Shown here: piece by piece, positions 27,355 to 36,575 of the stretch
How the letters are laid out: each line of letters opens with the position of its first letter
How positions within the stretch are numbered: position 1 is the stretch's first letter
Origin: DATAMF01 sp964472565
Lineage (GTDB): Bacteria; Chloroflexota; Anaerolineae; Aggregatilineales; Aggregatilineaceae
Reading direction: 5' to 3'
NCBI GenBank assembly: GCA_964472565.1
Contig: CAYYNB010000028.1
Location: 1-45,381 of the forward strand
Length of the DNA: 45,381 nt
Made by a program: the position numbers and the translations under genes
Notes under the pieces: generated by a model
The model's database searches: none
Seen by the model: the letters and a program-made list of their open reading frames with translations, nothing else
Told to the model about the DNA's origin: nothing

Positions 27355-28923
27355 ATGCAGCGAATATTACTCATGCTTATTTGTTTAGCAGGTCTGGTAT
27401 CCAGCGGTTTTTCTGAGGTTTCACATACAACAACGACCATGACACCTTCTACCAACTCCACGATGAATAATCTGATTCCAATGCCTGTTTCGGTTGTACC
27501 GGGAGATGGCACATTTATACTGAACGAAGATACCAAAATTTATGTTGAAAATGAGTCCCTGACCGAGATCGGTGAGTATTTAGCGGACCGGCTGCGCCCT
27601 GCTACCGGGTATGAACTGCCCGTCTTAATTTCGGCGGACGTTTCAGCAGGGAATTTTTATCTCACTACAATGGGCGGAGATGCGGCACTAGGCGCAGAAG
27701 GGTATCAACTGACAATTACACCGGATGGAGTGCAGCTTGTGGCTGATCAGCCGGCGGGACTTTTCTGGGGCGTGCAGACCATCCGGCAACTGTTACCGCC
27801 TGTGATCGAGAGTCCGGTGGTGCAGGATGGCCCCTGGACTATTCCGGCGGGGACGATCATCGATTATCCGCGTTTTGAATGGCGCGGCGCAATGCTCGAC
27901 GTGGCACGGCATTTTTTCAGCGTGGAAGAGGTCAAACGCACCATTGATCTGTTGGCCTACTACAAAATAAACCGGTTTCATCTGCACCTGGCGGATGACC
28001 AGGGCTGGCGGATTATGATCAATTCGTGGCCGGAACTGGCAGTATATGGCGGAAGCACAGAAGTCGGCGGCGGGGACGGGGGATATTATACGCAGGAAGA
28101 ATACGCTGATATGGTGGCCTATGCGCAGAGCCAGTATATGATGGTGATTCCCGAAATCGACATGCCCGGCCATATCAACGCGGCGCTGGCGTCCTATGCC
28201 GAACTGAACTGTGATGGAGTTGCACCGGAGTTGTATACCGGTACGCGAGTCGGCTTCAGCACACTGTGCATCGACAAAGACATTACTTATACCTTTGTGG
28301 ATGATGTGGTGCGCGAAATCGCAGCGCTCACGCCGGGGCCTTATTTCCATATTGGCGGGGATGAGGCTTCAAGCACCTCGGAAGATGACTATCGACGTTT
28401 TGTTACGCAGGCCCAGGAAATTGTGCAGTCGCACGGAAAACAAATGATCGGGTGGGAAGAGATTGCTAAAGCTGATCTGCTGGATACCTCGATTGTGCAG
28501 TATTGGTTTAGCGGAAGCGCGCAAAAAGCGGTTCAGCAAGGGGCCAAAGTGATCATGTCGCCCGCCCCGAAAACCTACCTGGATATGAAATATGATGCTT
28601 CGACGCCGCTGGGATTGAACTGGGCCGGGTATATTGATGTACCGGATGCCTATAATTGGGATCCAGCTACTTATTTAGAAGGCGTTGGGGAAAGCGATAT
28701 TCTGGGGGTAGAAGCGCCGCTGTGGTCGGAAACGTTGGAAACCATTGAGGATATTGAATTTATGGCATTTCCACGGCTGTGCGCTTATGCGGAGATGGGA
28801 TGGTCGCCTGCGGCGGGTCGAAGCTGGGATGAGTTCCGTATCCGATTGGGAACACACGGGCCGCGCATGGGCCTTATGAATGTAAACTACTATCCGGCTC
28901 CCTCGGTACCCTGGCAACCGTAG
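27355..28923 (+). CDS. Secreted beta-N-acetylhexosaminidase, GH20
   Basis: This glycoside hydrolase removes terminal N-acetylglucosamine or N-acetylgalactosamine from chitin oligomers, peptidoglycan or glycans. The 522-residue chain starts with a short signal-like segment (MQRILLMLICLAGLVSSGFS). The N-terminal GH20b domain covers about residues 40-170 (NLIPMPVSVV), and the catalytic barrel about 175-480: YKINRFHLHLADDQGWRI, IPEIDMPGHINAAL and the catalytic pair Asp336-Glu337 in FHIGGDEAS. Substrate-assisted catalysis needs exactly this Asp-Glu pair, so it should be active. The last 50 bases overlap the convergent CheW-like gene. Substrate choice cannot be told from sequence. Confidence 0.95.
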   Translation: MQRILLMLICLAGLVSSGFSEVSHTTTTMTPSTNSTMNNLIPMPVSVVPGDGTFILNEDTKIYVENESLTEIGEYLADRLRPATGYELPVLISADVSAGNFYLTTMGGDAALGAEGYQLTITPDGVQLVADQPAGLFWGVQTIRQLLPPVIESPVVQDGPWTIPAGTIIDYPRFEWRGAMLDVARHFFSVEEVKRTIDLLAYYKINRFHLHLADDQGWRIMINSWPELAVYGGSTEVGGGDGGYYTQEEYADMVAYAQSQYMMVIPEIDMPGHINAALASYAELNCDGVAPELYTGTRVGFSTLCIDKDITYTFVDDVVREIAALTPGPYFHIGGDEASSTSEDDYRRFVTQAQEIVQSHGKQMIGWEEIAKADLLDTSIVQYWFSGSAQKAVQQGAKVIMSPAPKTYLDMKYDASTPLGLNWAGYIDVPDAYNWDPATYLEGVGESDILGVEAPLWSETLETIEDIEFMAFPRLCAYAEMGWSPAAGRSWDEFRIRLGTHGPRMGLMNVNYYPAPSVPWQP

Positions 28924-29374
28924 GAGGGGCAGCTAACTCGGCTAGATTGATCAGCACGACGGGTTCCTGATTCAACAAAACCGCAGCATGTATCAAACCC
29001 GGCGATAAATTGAGTGGTGATGGGGCGAGTGGTAACTGGTTCGGAACTAACAGGGCGCTCGCTCCATTCTGAATCGGATAGGCGAGAGTATGCAGGGTGG
29101 TGCCGCTGACGAACTGGGCGACCAGATAGTAGGGGCTGGTATAGAGCGGCGGAAAGGGGTGCTGGCACAGCACTGCGGCTAAGTCAATCACAGGAATAAT
29201 GTATTCTTTCCATTCGCTGATGCCCTGCACGTAAAATGGTGCAAAGGGAACCGAGGTGACAGGTAATGCCCTGACTATTTCAGCCACTTCGAGCAGCGGA
29301 ATTGCGAATTTCGTACCCGGCAACCCCGGAATTGTAAAACTGAGCAACTGTGGGAGGCCATGCTCAGCTTGCAT
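28874..29374 (-). CDS. CheW-like coupling protein (last gene of the chemosensory operon)
   Basis: A 166-residue CheW-fold protein. LLSFTIPGLPGTKFAIPLLE and VAEIVRALPVTSVPFAPFYV are the first strand pair, and VQGISEWKEYIIPVIDLAAVL is the diagnostic (G)xxxxRGxxxPVIDL segment, here with EWKEYI in place of the usual N(L)RG. The domain ends with HAAVLLNQEPVVLINLAEL. It probably links receptors to the CheA encoded upstream, or acts like the accessory ChpC. GGAGG precedes the ATG at 29374, which lies 11 bases inside the upstream gene. Its 3' end overlaps the GH20 gene by 50 bases. Confidence 0.75.
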   Translation of the reverse strand: MQAEHGLPQLLSFTIPGLPGTKFAIPLLEVAEIVRALPVTSVPFAPFYVQGISEWKEYIIPVIDLAAVLCQHPFPPLYTSPYYLVAQFVSGTTLHTLAYPIQNGASALLVPNQLPLAPSPLNLSPGLIHAAVLLNQEPVVLINLAELAAPPTVARVPREPDSSLHS

Positions 29375-29765
29375 AGTTATCCTCCGGCACCACGCGCCGC
29401 ACTAATTCAATGAGATGGAGGGGATCGATGATCAGCACTAAGCCTTCCGGTTCGCGAACTACGCCTTGAAAGGGACACATGGCAAGCAGCGAGGGCATCA
29501 CATCGACCTTGTTCACCGTTCGGATAGGCTGTAACGCATCGACGCGTACGACATAAACGCCTGCCAATGTGGACAGGATCACAGTCTGGCTGTGCGGAGC
29601 GAGCGAATTCGATGGGCCGAACAAGCGACCCAGATCGATACACATGACCGGTTCGCCCTCAGTGTCATCCGGTATGCCGCCGTGGACAGCCAAAACAGAA
29701 GTGATGGGGAGACCGAACAAGCGGCCCGCTATTTCAATGGGAAGATAGCGCACAGGTGCCGACAT
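29364..29765 (-). CDS. Divergent, short CheW-like protein
   Basis: A 133-residue protein, a little shorter than normal CheW. It opens with VRYLPIEIAGRLFGLPITSVLAV, the CheW first strand pattern, has PVMCIDLGRLFG in the position of the PVIDL segment, and ends with VREPEGLVLIIDPLHLIELV, like the last CheW strand and helix. The middle is compressed. It starts three bases after the CheA gene ends and overlaps the next gene, so all are surely one transcript. Assignment rests on pattern and position; a specialised adaptor is likely. Confidence 0.65.
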   Translation of the reverse strand: MSAPVRYLPIEIAGRLFGLPITSVLAVHGGIPDDTEGEPVMCIDLGRLFGPSNSLAPHSQTVILSTLAGVYVVRVDALQPIRTVNKVDVMPSLLAMCPFQGVVREPEGLVLIIDPLHLIELVRRVVPEDNYAS

Positions 29766-29768
29766 AGG

Positions 29769-32318
29769 CTATTTCCTCATCACTCGCCGGAGTTGTTCTA
29801 CTAATTCATTTTCACGATAGGGCTTGACCAGATAACCATCGACATGAAGCTGATCTGCCCGCGCGCGGTGCTTAGCCGCCGCACGCGACGTTAGAAAAAC
29901 AACCGGAATCGACTGCAAACCGGGATCCGCTTTGATGCGCTCTAACAATTCGAAGCCATTCATACGCGGCATTTCAATATCGACCAGGGCGACATCGGGA
30001 TGCAGCGCCACCAGTTTTTCGAGCGCATCCACACCATCTTTGGCGTCCGTGGTTTGCCATCCCAACCGCTGGAGATAGGAGCAGACGACACGGCGCACAC
30101 TGGGCGAATCGTCCACTACCAACACATGTGGCGTTATGGTCCCCGGTACTTCATGGTGAACTGGTTCGGGAACAGGCTGTTCGCCCGCCAGAATTTCTAC
30201 CAGGTCGAGAATCAAGGTTACGCTGCCATTGCCCGCAAGCGTTGCACCGATGACACCATGCACATGCCGCAGGTGGGGTCCCAGGGATTTCACCACTGCT
30301 TCATGGATTCCGCCCATCGCATCCACCAGCATGATGGATTCGCGTTCGGCTTCAATGACCAATCCATAACGCGGCTCATCGCGGACCGCTTCATTATTAA
30401 CAAAATCCGCCAGATCGAAGGCGGGCAGCGCGCGGCTTTCATAATGCAGCACGCCTTCGCGGTGCAGTTCAGCTAGCAGTTCCGGTTCCAAACGCAGCAC
30501 GGCGGACACCTGCTCAATGGGGATAGCAAACTGCTGGCGGCAGCATTGAATGAATAACGCCTGAGTGATCGCCATCGTGATCGGAATGGTAATGACAAAG
30601 GTGGTGCCCTGGCCCGGCACACTATCCACGCGCACGGTGCCTTGCAGACGATTCACCGCACGCCGGACAATATCCAGCCCGACGCCGCGCCCGGATGTTT
30701 CGGTGACGGCTGCGGCCAGGGAGAAACCTTCCTCAAAAAGCAGCATAAGTAACTGATGATGGCTGGGAGATGCATCTGGCAGCAGCAAACCGGCCCGGAT
30801 CGCCTGCTGTTGAAGCTGCTTGAGATCGATACCCGCACCATCGTCACGGAGCGTCACCATCACGCGCCCGCGCTCACGCATGACATGAATCTCGACTTTA
30901 CCAACCGCCGGTTTCAGCCTGGTGTGCCTGATTTCCGGTGATTCGATTCCATGATCAACCGCATTGCGCAATAAATGCATCAGCGGATCGGCTAACACAT
31001 CGAGAATATTTTTATCGACTTTGGTATCAAACCCGGTGAGAATCAGTTCCACATTTTTGCTAAGCGTGCGCGCGGTGCGATTAACTGTCCGCCGGAGCCG
31101 GGTTTCTAGTTCGTAAAATGGAACCAACCGCGTCGCCAAAAGCCCATCTTGGAGATCGGTGGTGAGACGGCGTTCGTAGGTTAAACCCGCATCGAGATCA
31201 TCGGCCAAAAAATGAAGCTGGTTATTGACATCCCCGGTGTCAACGGCGATTTCTTCCAGTTCGCGGACGAGCTGGTACAGGAGAGAGTACCGATCAAGCT
31301 CCAATGGATCAAAGGTGGGATCGGTGGATGGAACAGCGCGAACCGGCAGATTCGTCTCAACCTGCTCATCGATATCATGGGCGATCTGGCGCAAGCGTTT
31401 GGTGGTCAGGTTCAACTCGGCCAGCAGATTACGGAACGAACCAATCTGGCGCTCTAACCCGGCGCGATTGATAATCAATTCACCAACACGGTTGATGAGG
31501 CGGTCCATCGTGATTAATGATAGACGGAGCATATCTTCCGTTGTTGGGGCCTGAAGGCCCGAGACGGGCAAAGAAACAGCCCGCGACTGGGGCTGAGGAT
31601 AGTTATCCTTGAGCAGTTCAGCATAACGCCCTTCCAGCGCGTTTAACGAGGTTGGGAGCGCGCCGCCCGGTTGTAGCTGATTTTCTAAGACATCAACCGA
31701 ATCAAGCAGTAAATCGAGGGGCTCGCGTTCAAGCGGCTGATTTTGTTCCAGGCAACGCTCAAACAATTCTTCCATCAGATGCGCCAAGCGCGCAATGTGG
31801 ACAAAGCCAATCGAAGCAGCCGCGCCTTTGAGGGTGTGAGTCACACGGCGCAGTTCGCCCAGACTGTGCAGATCGGTTGGGTGCTGTTGAATCTGTTCCA
31901 AACCGACCTGAATAGCCTGGTTGTGCTCTTTCGCTTCGAGCACAAAAATTTCGAGTAATTCAGCGGGCACATCGGGAAGGCTCGTTTCGGCCTGTTCCGA
32001 TTGGGTACCCGCCTGACGATTGAGTTCCTGTTCGATTTGCGCCAGCGCAGCTACCAGCTTTTGGCACTCGGCAGCAGCAAGTCCATGCTCATTTTTAAGG
32101 GGCAGCGCCAGGATAGTCAGCACACCAGCGGCCAGATTCGCTACTTCTTCCAGGCCCAACATTTCGGCGGCACCGCTCAAAATACTGGCCTGCTGATGGA
32201 TGACCTGGAGGCGCGGTGGATCGAGGGTGCCGATGCGCAACGCCTCCTGCATTTCAGCCAGATAGCTGTGTGCTTCCGTCAGAAAACCAGTAAGCAGATC
32301 AGGCGGATGGGTGGTCAT
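29769..32318 (-). CDS. cheA: Hybrid CheA: Hpt-like, Hpt, kinase, CheW-like, receiver
   Basis: An 849-residue histidine kinase core of a chemosensory system. Residues about 8-75 look like a histidine-phosphotransfer domain that has lost its histidine (the SILSGAA segment where HTLKGAA is expected). A second Hpt domain carries His161 in VTHTLKGAAASIG. Then come the dimerisation segment (MDRLINRVGELIINRAGLER), the ATPase domain (LLRNAVDHGIESPE, LRDDGAGIDL, SGRGVGLDIVRRAV), a CheW-like domain, and a C-terminal receiver with LVVDDSPSVRR, VALVDIEMPRMNG and LVKPY. The order matches ChpA and PixL of twitching or phototactic bacteria. The ATG at 32318 is chosen; a TTG at 32336 overlapping the previous stop is an alternative. 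Confidence 0.93.
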   Translation of the reverse strand: MTTHPPDLLTGFLTEAHSYLAEMQEALRIGTLDPPRLQVIHQQASILSGAAEMLGLEEVANLAAGVLTILALPLKNEHGLAAAECQKLVAALAQIEQELNRQAGTQSEQAETSLPDVPAELLEIFVLEAKEHNQAIQVGLEQIQQHPTDLHSLGELRRVTHTLKGAAASIGFVHIARLAHLMEELFERCLEQNQPLEREPLDLLLDSVDVLENQLQPGGALPTSLNALEGRYAELLKDNYPQPQSRAVSLPVSGLQAPTTEDMLRLSLITMDRLINRVGELIINRAGLERQIGSFRNLLAELNLTTKRLRQIAHDIDEQVETNLPVRAVPSTDPTFDPLELDRYSLLYQLVRELEEIAVDTGDVNNQLHFLADDLDAGLTYERRLTTDLQDGLLATRLVPFYELETRLRRTVNRTARTLSKNVELILTGFDTKVDKNILDVLADPLMHLLRNAVDHGIESPEIRHTRLKPAVGKVEIHVMRERGRVMVTLRDDGAGIDLKQLQQQAIRAGLLLPDASPSHHQLLMLLFEEGFSLAAAVTETSGRGVGLDIVRRAVNRLQGTVRVDSVPGQGTTFVITIPITMAITQALFIQCCRQQFAIPIEQVSAVLRLEPELLAELHREGVLHYESRALPAFDLADFVNNEAVRDEPRYGLVIEAERESIMLVDAMGGIHEAVVKSLGPHLRHVHGVIGATLAGNGSVTLILDLVEILAGEQPVPEPVHHEVPGTITPHVLVVDDSPSVRRVVCSYLQRLGWQTTDAKDGVDALEKLVALHPDVALVDIEMPRMNGFELLERIKADPGLQSIPVVFLTSRAAAKHRARADQLHVDGYLVKPYRENELVEQLRRVMRK

Positions 32319-32332
32319 AGTCGTACCGCCAA

Positions 32333-35300
32333 TCAATTCCGGTGCTCGAACGAACGCCCTTCATCGCCATTGCGCCCCGACCTTTTTTCGGCATGAGCAA
32401 ACGCGGCCACTGACACCTGCAAATTGTGCGAAAGGTCAGCGAGCATCGACATGGATTCATTGGTCTGTTTGGCGGTTGTTTCGGCAGACTGCTGCATCAG
32501 GCTCGCCAATCGATTGACTAATCCGTTTAACTCCGTCATACGGTCACCCGCTTGCTGGGCCAATTGCGAGCCGCCGACGACTTCACGCGTTGCTTCTTCG
32601 ATACCCACAACGGCTTGATTCGTTTCGGCCTGGATGCTCTTCACCAGCTTCTCGATTTCACGGGTCGCGCCGGTTGCCCGTTCGGCCAGGCGTTGAACTT
32701 CTTCGGCTACCACCGCGAAACCACGTCCCGCTTCACCAGCGGCTGCCGCCTGGATTGAAGCATTGAGCGCTAAAATGGTTGTGCGGTCGGACAGTTCCTC
32801 AATCAGCCGAACGACTTCACTAATTTCCTGTGAGGCTTCGCCCAGCCGCTTGATGTGGCGGGCTGTTTCTTGCGTGTTCTCACGAATACGATGCATGGCG
32901 GTGATCGTCTCACTCACAACACGATCACCTTGCTGGGCGCTGGAAGTCGCCTCGGCAGCTACCTTCGCGGTACTTCCGGCCTGATTGATCATCAGTTGAA
33001 CGATTTCGGACATGGCTTCGGTAGCAATTGTCATTTCGGCTGTGGCCTGCTCAATGTCGGAAATCACGCGCCGCTGCTCACTGATATTGCGGCAAATTGA
33101 GCCGAGCGCTTGAGGATTGCCAACCTTGTCCCAAATCAGGACTGTCACCTGATGCACCGGGATCAAGGTGCCGTCGCGGTGCTGGAGGACGGTTTCACCG
33201 GACCAACTTCCTTTGTCCATCACGACGGGCAGAATTTCATCACGCATCCGTTTGACTTCTTCGGGAGAATAAAAGTCTCGGCTGGAAAGCTGATGGCGGT
33301 CTTGCCCGCTGTAGCCCACCATATCAAGACCTGCCGAGTTCAGATAGAGGATCTGGCCTTGCATATTCGCGATACTCACAAAGTCATGCATATTGTTGTC
33401 CAGCATGGCCTTCTGGCGGGCCATTTCATCGAGCATCTGGGCACGGGTATCTTCCATTTGCTGCCGCTCGGTGATGTCGGTGAACACTGCCATCCCCATG
33501 ATAACCTGGCCTTGCTCATTGCGGAGCGGCACACCCTGGACATCCAACAGACGACGTGAGCCGTCACTTAACTGGATTTCCATATCCTCAATATGGGACT
33601 GTTCACCCATGAGACCCCGGACAAGCGGCATTTGGTCAACCGGGTAGAGTGCATCCGTACCACGAACATACGATGCATAAGTTTCGGCCAGTTCTGCTTG
33701 ATCAATGTCGGGCATGACACCGCGCCCCAACATCTCAATGGCTTTAGGATTCGCCAGGACGGGAGTGCCATCGGGGGCACGGATAGCAAATACACCCACT
33801 GGAATGTTATCGAGTATTGTTTGGAGTAACTGCTGCTGGCGCTTCAGTTCTTCGTCCGCGCGCTGTTGGGCGGTGATATCCTTCGTCGCGCCGCGATAAC
33901 CAACGACTTCGCCTTCATCATTCACAATGGGGACACCACTACTGACGGTGAATACCCTATGACCATCTTTATGGATACGCCAGCTTTGAACATCATTCAT
34001 GGCGCGTTTTTCACTAGCACCCTGAACAAGCGCACGCTGGACCGCCTGGGCAGTTTCAGGGGGCATAAATTTGCCCATATGCTGACCAAGCACTTCATCG
34101 ACTGTATACCCAAGCACATTGACCACGTTCTCGGAACAATAGGTGTAATTACCCTGGGTATCCAGCTCCCAAGTCCAACCAAGCAAGGCCATAGTGCTGA
34201 TGCGTTCTTGTGCGAGCGCCTGGGTTTCGCTTAGAATATCGGTGAACTGCTGCAAGATCGCGTTTACCCCTTCGGCCACTTGCCCCAGTTCATCTTTACT
34301 CATAACCTGCGCGCGGGCGGCAAAGTCACCAATACGAACTTCAGAGAAAACACGGCTGATTTCTTTCGCCTGACGAGTCAGGGCACGTGATATAACAAAT
34401 GCTAATCCAATGGCGGACAGGACAGCGAACGTCGTGGCGAAAAAGGCAATGAGACGTTGATTGCGGACTGCTTCAAAAGCTTCTGAACTTTCCTGAAATA
34501 CCTGTACGACCCAGTTCAATTGATCGATGGCGGGCGAAAATCCTTGCGTGGAAATGGATGCGTATCCAAGTACATAAGACTGGCCTTCATGCCCTTTGAC
34601 ATCATCCTCATACCCTTTACCAGAGAATGTACGGCCATCTAAACGGAAGCCTTCCTCGACCGGATGACCCATATCGCCCGCATGCGGAGAAGTAATATAA
34701 ATGCCTTGCCTATCAAGCAATTGCGCCTGGCCGGTACTGCCCAAGCTAAAGTGATTGATCTGGGCGATCAAAGCCTGAAGATCATATTCAGCTTTTACAA
34801 CTCCAATGACCTCTCCGGTGGTCGATCCGTATACCGGTAATGCAATTTCGAGGACAGTGGTATTCACACTTTCATCGAAAACCGGCGTACCGATATAGAC
34901 TGCGCCATTGCCGTCGTTCCAGGCAGCCTGCCACCATGCTTCTTCGGCATGATAGTAGTTTTCGGTAAGGTCATTCGCTGCAACAAGTGCGCCATAGCGA
35001 TCCAAGACCATCACTTCAAGATGGTCGGGAGTTTCTTCGACATGGGTTTTTAGAATAGCTGAATCCTGGGTATTTAAAATCTGATTGGTTAACTCATTGC
35101 CACTCTCTGGCGCATTGATCCATTCGTCATCCTGCTGTTCAAGCTGCGCTACAATCTCTGCATCGCTACCGGAGTAAGAAGCGTTACGCCGGGATACCAG
35201 ACTGCGGAAACTGTCTCGCCCGGCAATGGATGTGTTTAAGATCCCCAGCTCACTTTCGAGAACCGTTGCAATTTGATAGGCTTCCTGTTCCGCCAGCTTA

Positions 35301-35455
35301 GACATTGTTGCTTCGGTCTGCTGTTTGATGGTGTTGGACGTGGTGATACTGGTGGGAATGATGACGATGTCGAGGACAAACACCGTGAGCAGCACAATCG
35401 CGGTGATGAGTTTATAAACCAGGGACCATTCGTTAAAACGGAGAAGTCGCGGCAC
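32333..35455 (-). CDS. Methyl-accepting chemotaxis protein with dCache, HAMP and three PAS domains
   Basis: A 1040-residue transmembrane receptor. TM1 lies near residues 14-37, an extracellular dCache-type double sensor follows, TM2 at about 333-357, HAMP at about 358-410, and three PAS domains at about 418-530, 545-660 and 685-795 (each ending in DITxxQ or NISEQ). The MCP signalling domain spans about 798-1025 with the conserved hairpin tip GEAGRGFAVVAEEV. GGAGGA precedes the GTG start. With three cytoplasmic PAS domains plus an outside sensor it can take both extracellular and internal (redox, haem or flavin) cues. No CheR or CheB is encoded nearby, so adaptation by methylation is uncertain. 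It is the receptor for the CheA encoded just downstream. Confidence 0.95.
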   Translation of the reverse strand: MPRLLRFNEWSLVYKLITAIVLLTVFVLDIVIIPTSITTSNTIKQQTEATMSKLAEQEAYQIATVLESELGILNTSIAGRDSFRSLVSRRNASYSGSDAEIVAQLEQQDDEWINAPESGNELTNQILNTQDSAILKTHVEETPDHLEVMVLDRYGALVAANDLTENYYHAEEAWWQAAWNDGNGAVYIGTPVFDESVNTTVLEIALPVYGSTTGEVIGVVKAEYDLQALIAQINHFSLGSTGQAQLLDRQGIYITSPHAGDMGHPVEEGFRLDGRTFSGKGYEDDVKGHEGQSYVLGYASISTQGFSPAIDQLNWVVQVFQESSEAFEAVRNQRLIAFFATTFAVLSAIGLAFVISRALTRQAKEISRVFSEVRIGDFAARAQVMSKDELGQVAEGVNAILQQFTDILSETQALAQERISTMALLGWTWELDTQGNYTYCSENVVNVLGYTVDEVLGQHMGKFMPPETAQAVQRALVQGASEKRAMNDVQSWRIHKDGHRVFTVSSGVPIVNDEGEVVGYRGATKDITAQQRADEELKRQQQLLQTILDNIPVGVFAIRAPDGTPVLANPKAIEMLGRGVMPDIDQAELAETYASYVRGTDALYPVDQMPLVRGLMGEQSHIEDMEIQLSDGSRRLLDVQGVPLRNEQGQVIMGMAVFTDITERQQMEDTRAQMLDEMARQKAMLDNNMHDFVSIANMQGQILYLNSAGLDMVGYSGQDRHQLSSRDFYSPEEVKRMRDEILPVVMDKGSWSGETVLQHRDGTLIPVHQVTVLIWDKVGNPQALGSICRNISEQRRVISDIEQATAEMTIATEAMSEIVQLMINQAGSTAKVAAEATSSAQQGDRVVSETITAMHRIRENTQETARHIKRLGEASQEISEVVRLIEELSDRTTILALNASIQAAAAGEAGRGFAVVAEEVQRLAERATGATREIEKLVKSIQAETNQAVVGIEEATREVVGGSQLAQQAGDRMTELNGLVNRLASLMQQSAETTAKQTNESMSMLADLSHNLQVSVAAFAHAEKRSGRNGDEGRSFEHRN

Positions 35456-35473
35456 GGGTTTCCTCCTATTTTC

Positions 35474-36031
35474 TCACGAGAACTGTTGCATTTGGGAACT
35501 GAGCAGCAAATGTTCGGCATCTAAGAGGCGTATCCACTGGCCGGTTTGCTCTATCGCCCCTCGTAAATAATGCGCTAATGGGGTATCAACTTTAAAAGGG
35601 GGAGAAATAATCTGATCAACCGGAACACGCTGAATTTGCTCAACGGTGTGGACCATCAGTCCAATCCGCTGCTCACCCGCCTGGGTAACAATGAGCATCG
35701 AAGCTGGGAATGGATCAAGGGATAAAAATTTAGCCAGATCGACTACTGAAATAATTTCACCATGCAGATTCATTACGCCAAGCACCCAGTGGGGTAAACC
35801 GGGTACATGCGTAATATCGGTGCGCCGCCCCACTTCGCGGATAAAGCGAATGTCGAGGGCATAACGAACCCCGGATAATTCAAATACAACCAGCCGCACC
35901 ATTTCAGCCGGAGCAGTTGATGTGGATAAGGGATGACTGTAAGGAACCGTGCCAACTACGGCTAGTCGTTCCTGGATAGCCGCCAGAAGGGTGTCAAGAT
36001 GAAACAGACCATTGGCATCCGACCCGGTCAT
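35474..36031 (-). CDS. cheW: CheW coupling protein
   Basis: A 185-residue adaptor that joins receptors to CheA. VRLVVFELSGVRYALDIRFIREV is the first CheW segment (residues about 45-65), LPHWVLGVMNLHGEIISVVDLAKFL carries the conserved NLHGxxxxVVDL motif, and RIGLMVHTVEQIQRVPVDQI is the middle strand. An N-terminal extension of about 40 residues precedes the domain. Its ATG overlaps the receiver stop (ATGA), and the receptor gene begins 18 bases after its end, so the order receiver, CheW, receptor, CheA is one transcript, as in the Pix and Pil-Chp loci. Confidence 0.95.
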   Translation of the reverse strand: MTGSDANGLFHLDTLLAAIQERLAVVGTVPYSHPLSTSTAPAEMVRLVVFELSGVRYALDIRFIREVGRRTDITHVPGLPHWVLGVMNLHGEIISVVDLAKFLSLDPFPASMLIVTQAGEQRIGLMVHTVEQIQRVPVDQIISPPFKVDTPLAHYLRGAIEQTGQWIRLLDAEHLLLSSQMQQFS

Positions 36032-36405
36032 GGATGATCCGTTTGGGGCGCAAAACGGCCTACCGTCTCCAGAACAGCCTGACTTTCAAAGGGCTTGACA
36101 ATGTAATCATCCGCGCCTTGCTCAATGGCCCAATGGCGGTCACTGTCCTTTGATTTGCTTGTGATCATGATGATGGGAATATGGGCCGTTTCCGGAGTGG
36201 CTTTTAACTGTCTGCACACCTGATAGCCATTCAACTTGGGCAAAATGACATCCAGCAGAATCAGTTGCGGCTGCCGTTCGACGGCAACCCGCAAGGCTTC
36301 TTCCCCATCGACAGCTTTAAGGACCTGATAGCCGCCGCTGACAAGCATATCGGTTAACACATATTGAACAGTAGGGCTGTCTTCGACTACTAGAATGTCC
36401 ACCAT
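36028..36405 (-). CDS. CheY-like single-domain response regulator
   Basis: A 125-residue receiver domain with no output domain: acidic pair in LVVEDSPTVQ, phosphoacceptor Asp in LILLDVILPKLNG, Thr/Ser in IIMITSKS, and the conserved Lys in YIVKPF. It is the first gene of the chemosensory operon and is equivalent in position to PilG/PilH or PixH, so it probably takes phosphate from CheA and acts on a motility or pilus motor. The ATG at 36405 is chosen; a GTG three codons upstream is possible. The following cheW overlaps it by four bases. An unusual dyad lies upstream (see separate entry). Confidence 0.92.
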   Translation of the reverse strand: MVDILVVEDSPTVQYVLTDMLVSGGYQVLKAVDGEEALRVAVERQPQLILLDVILPKLNGYQVCRQLKATPETAHIPIIMITSKSKDSDRHWAIEQGADDYIVKPFESQAVLETVGRFAPQTDHP

Positions 36406-36448
36406 TGTGCACACTTTCTACTCTCACTGCGTAAGGCTGCGCCACTAT

Positions 36449-36481
36449 TTTTTACCCCTTCCCTCCGGGAAGGGGAGTCAA
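36449..36481 (-). promoter_or_regulatory. Dyad flanked by promoter-like hexamers upstream of the chemosensory operon
   Basis: On the minus strand TTGACT (36481-36476) abuts a 21-base dyad with perfect nine-base arms (36467-36475 and 36455-36463, three-base centre), which in turn abuts TAAAAAAT. If these are -35 and -10 elements the spacer is entirely operator, like MerR-type promoters. It could instead be just a leader hairpin. The hairpin lacks a U-run on the minus strand, so it is not a terminator for the upstream operon. Confidence 0.4.
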
Positions 36482-36521
36482 ACCGGATAAACACAGGGTA
36501 ATTATTTTCTTGGGGTGGCCT

Positions 36522-36560
36522 AAAAAAACGGGCAGATTGATGCAAACTCCTATCTGCCCG
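36522..36560 (-). terminator. Rho-independent terminator of the M16 peptidase/small protein operon
   Basis: A nine-base stem (36552-36560 with 36529-36537, 14-base loop) is followed on the minus strand by seven T (the A-run at 36522-36528). It lies 16 bases after the stop of the second 51-aa gene and separates this operon from the chemosensory operon that starts beyond it. Confidence 0.85.
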
Positions 36561-36575
36561 GCAGATTCCTGCCCT

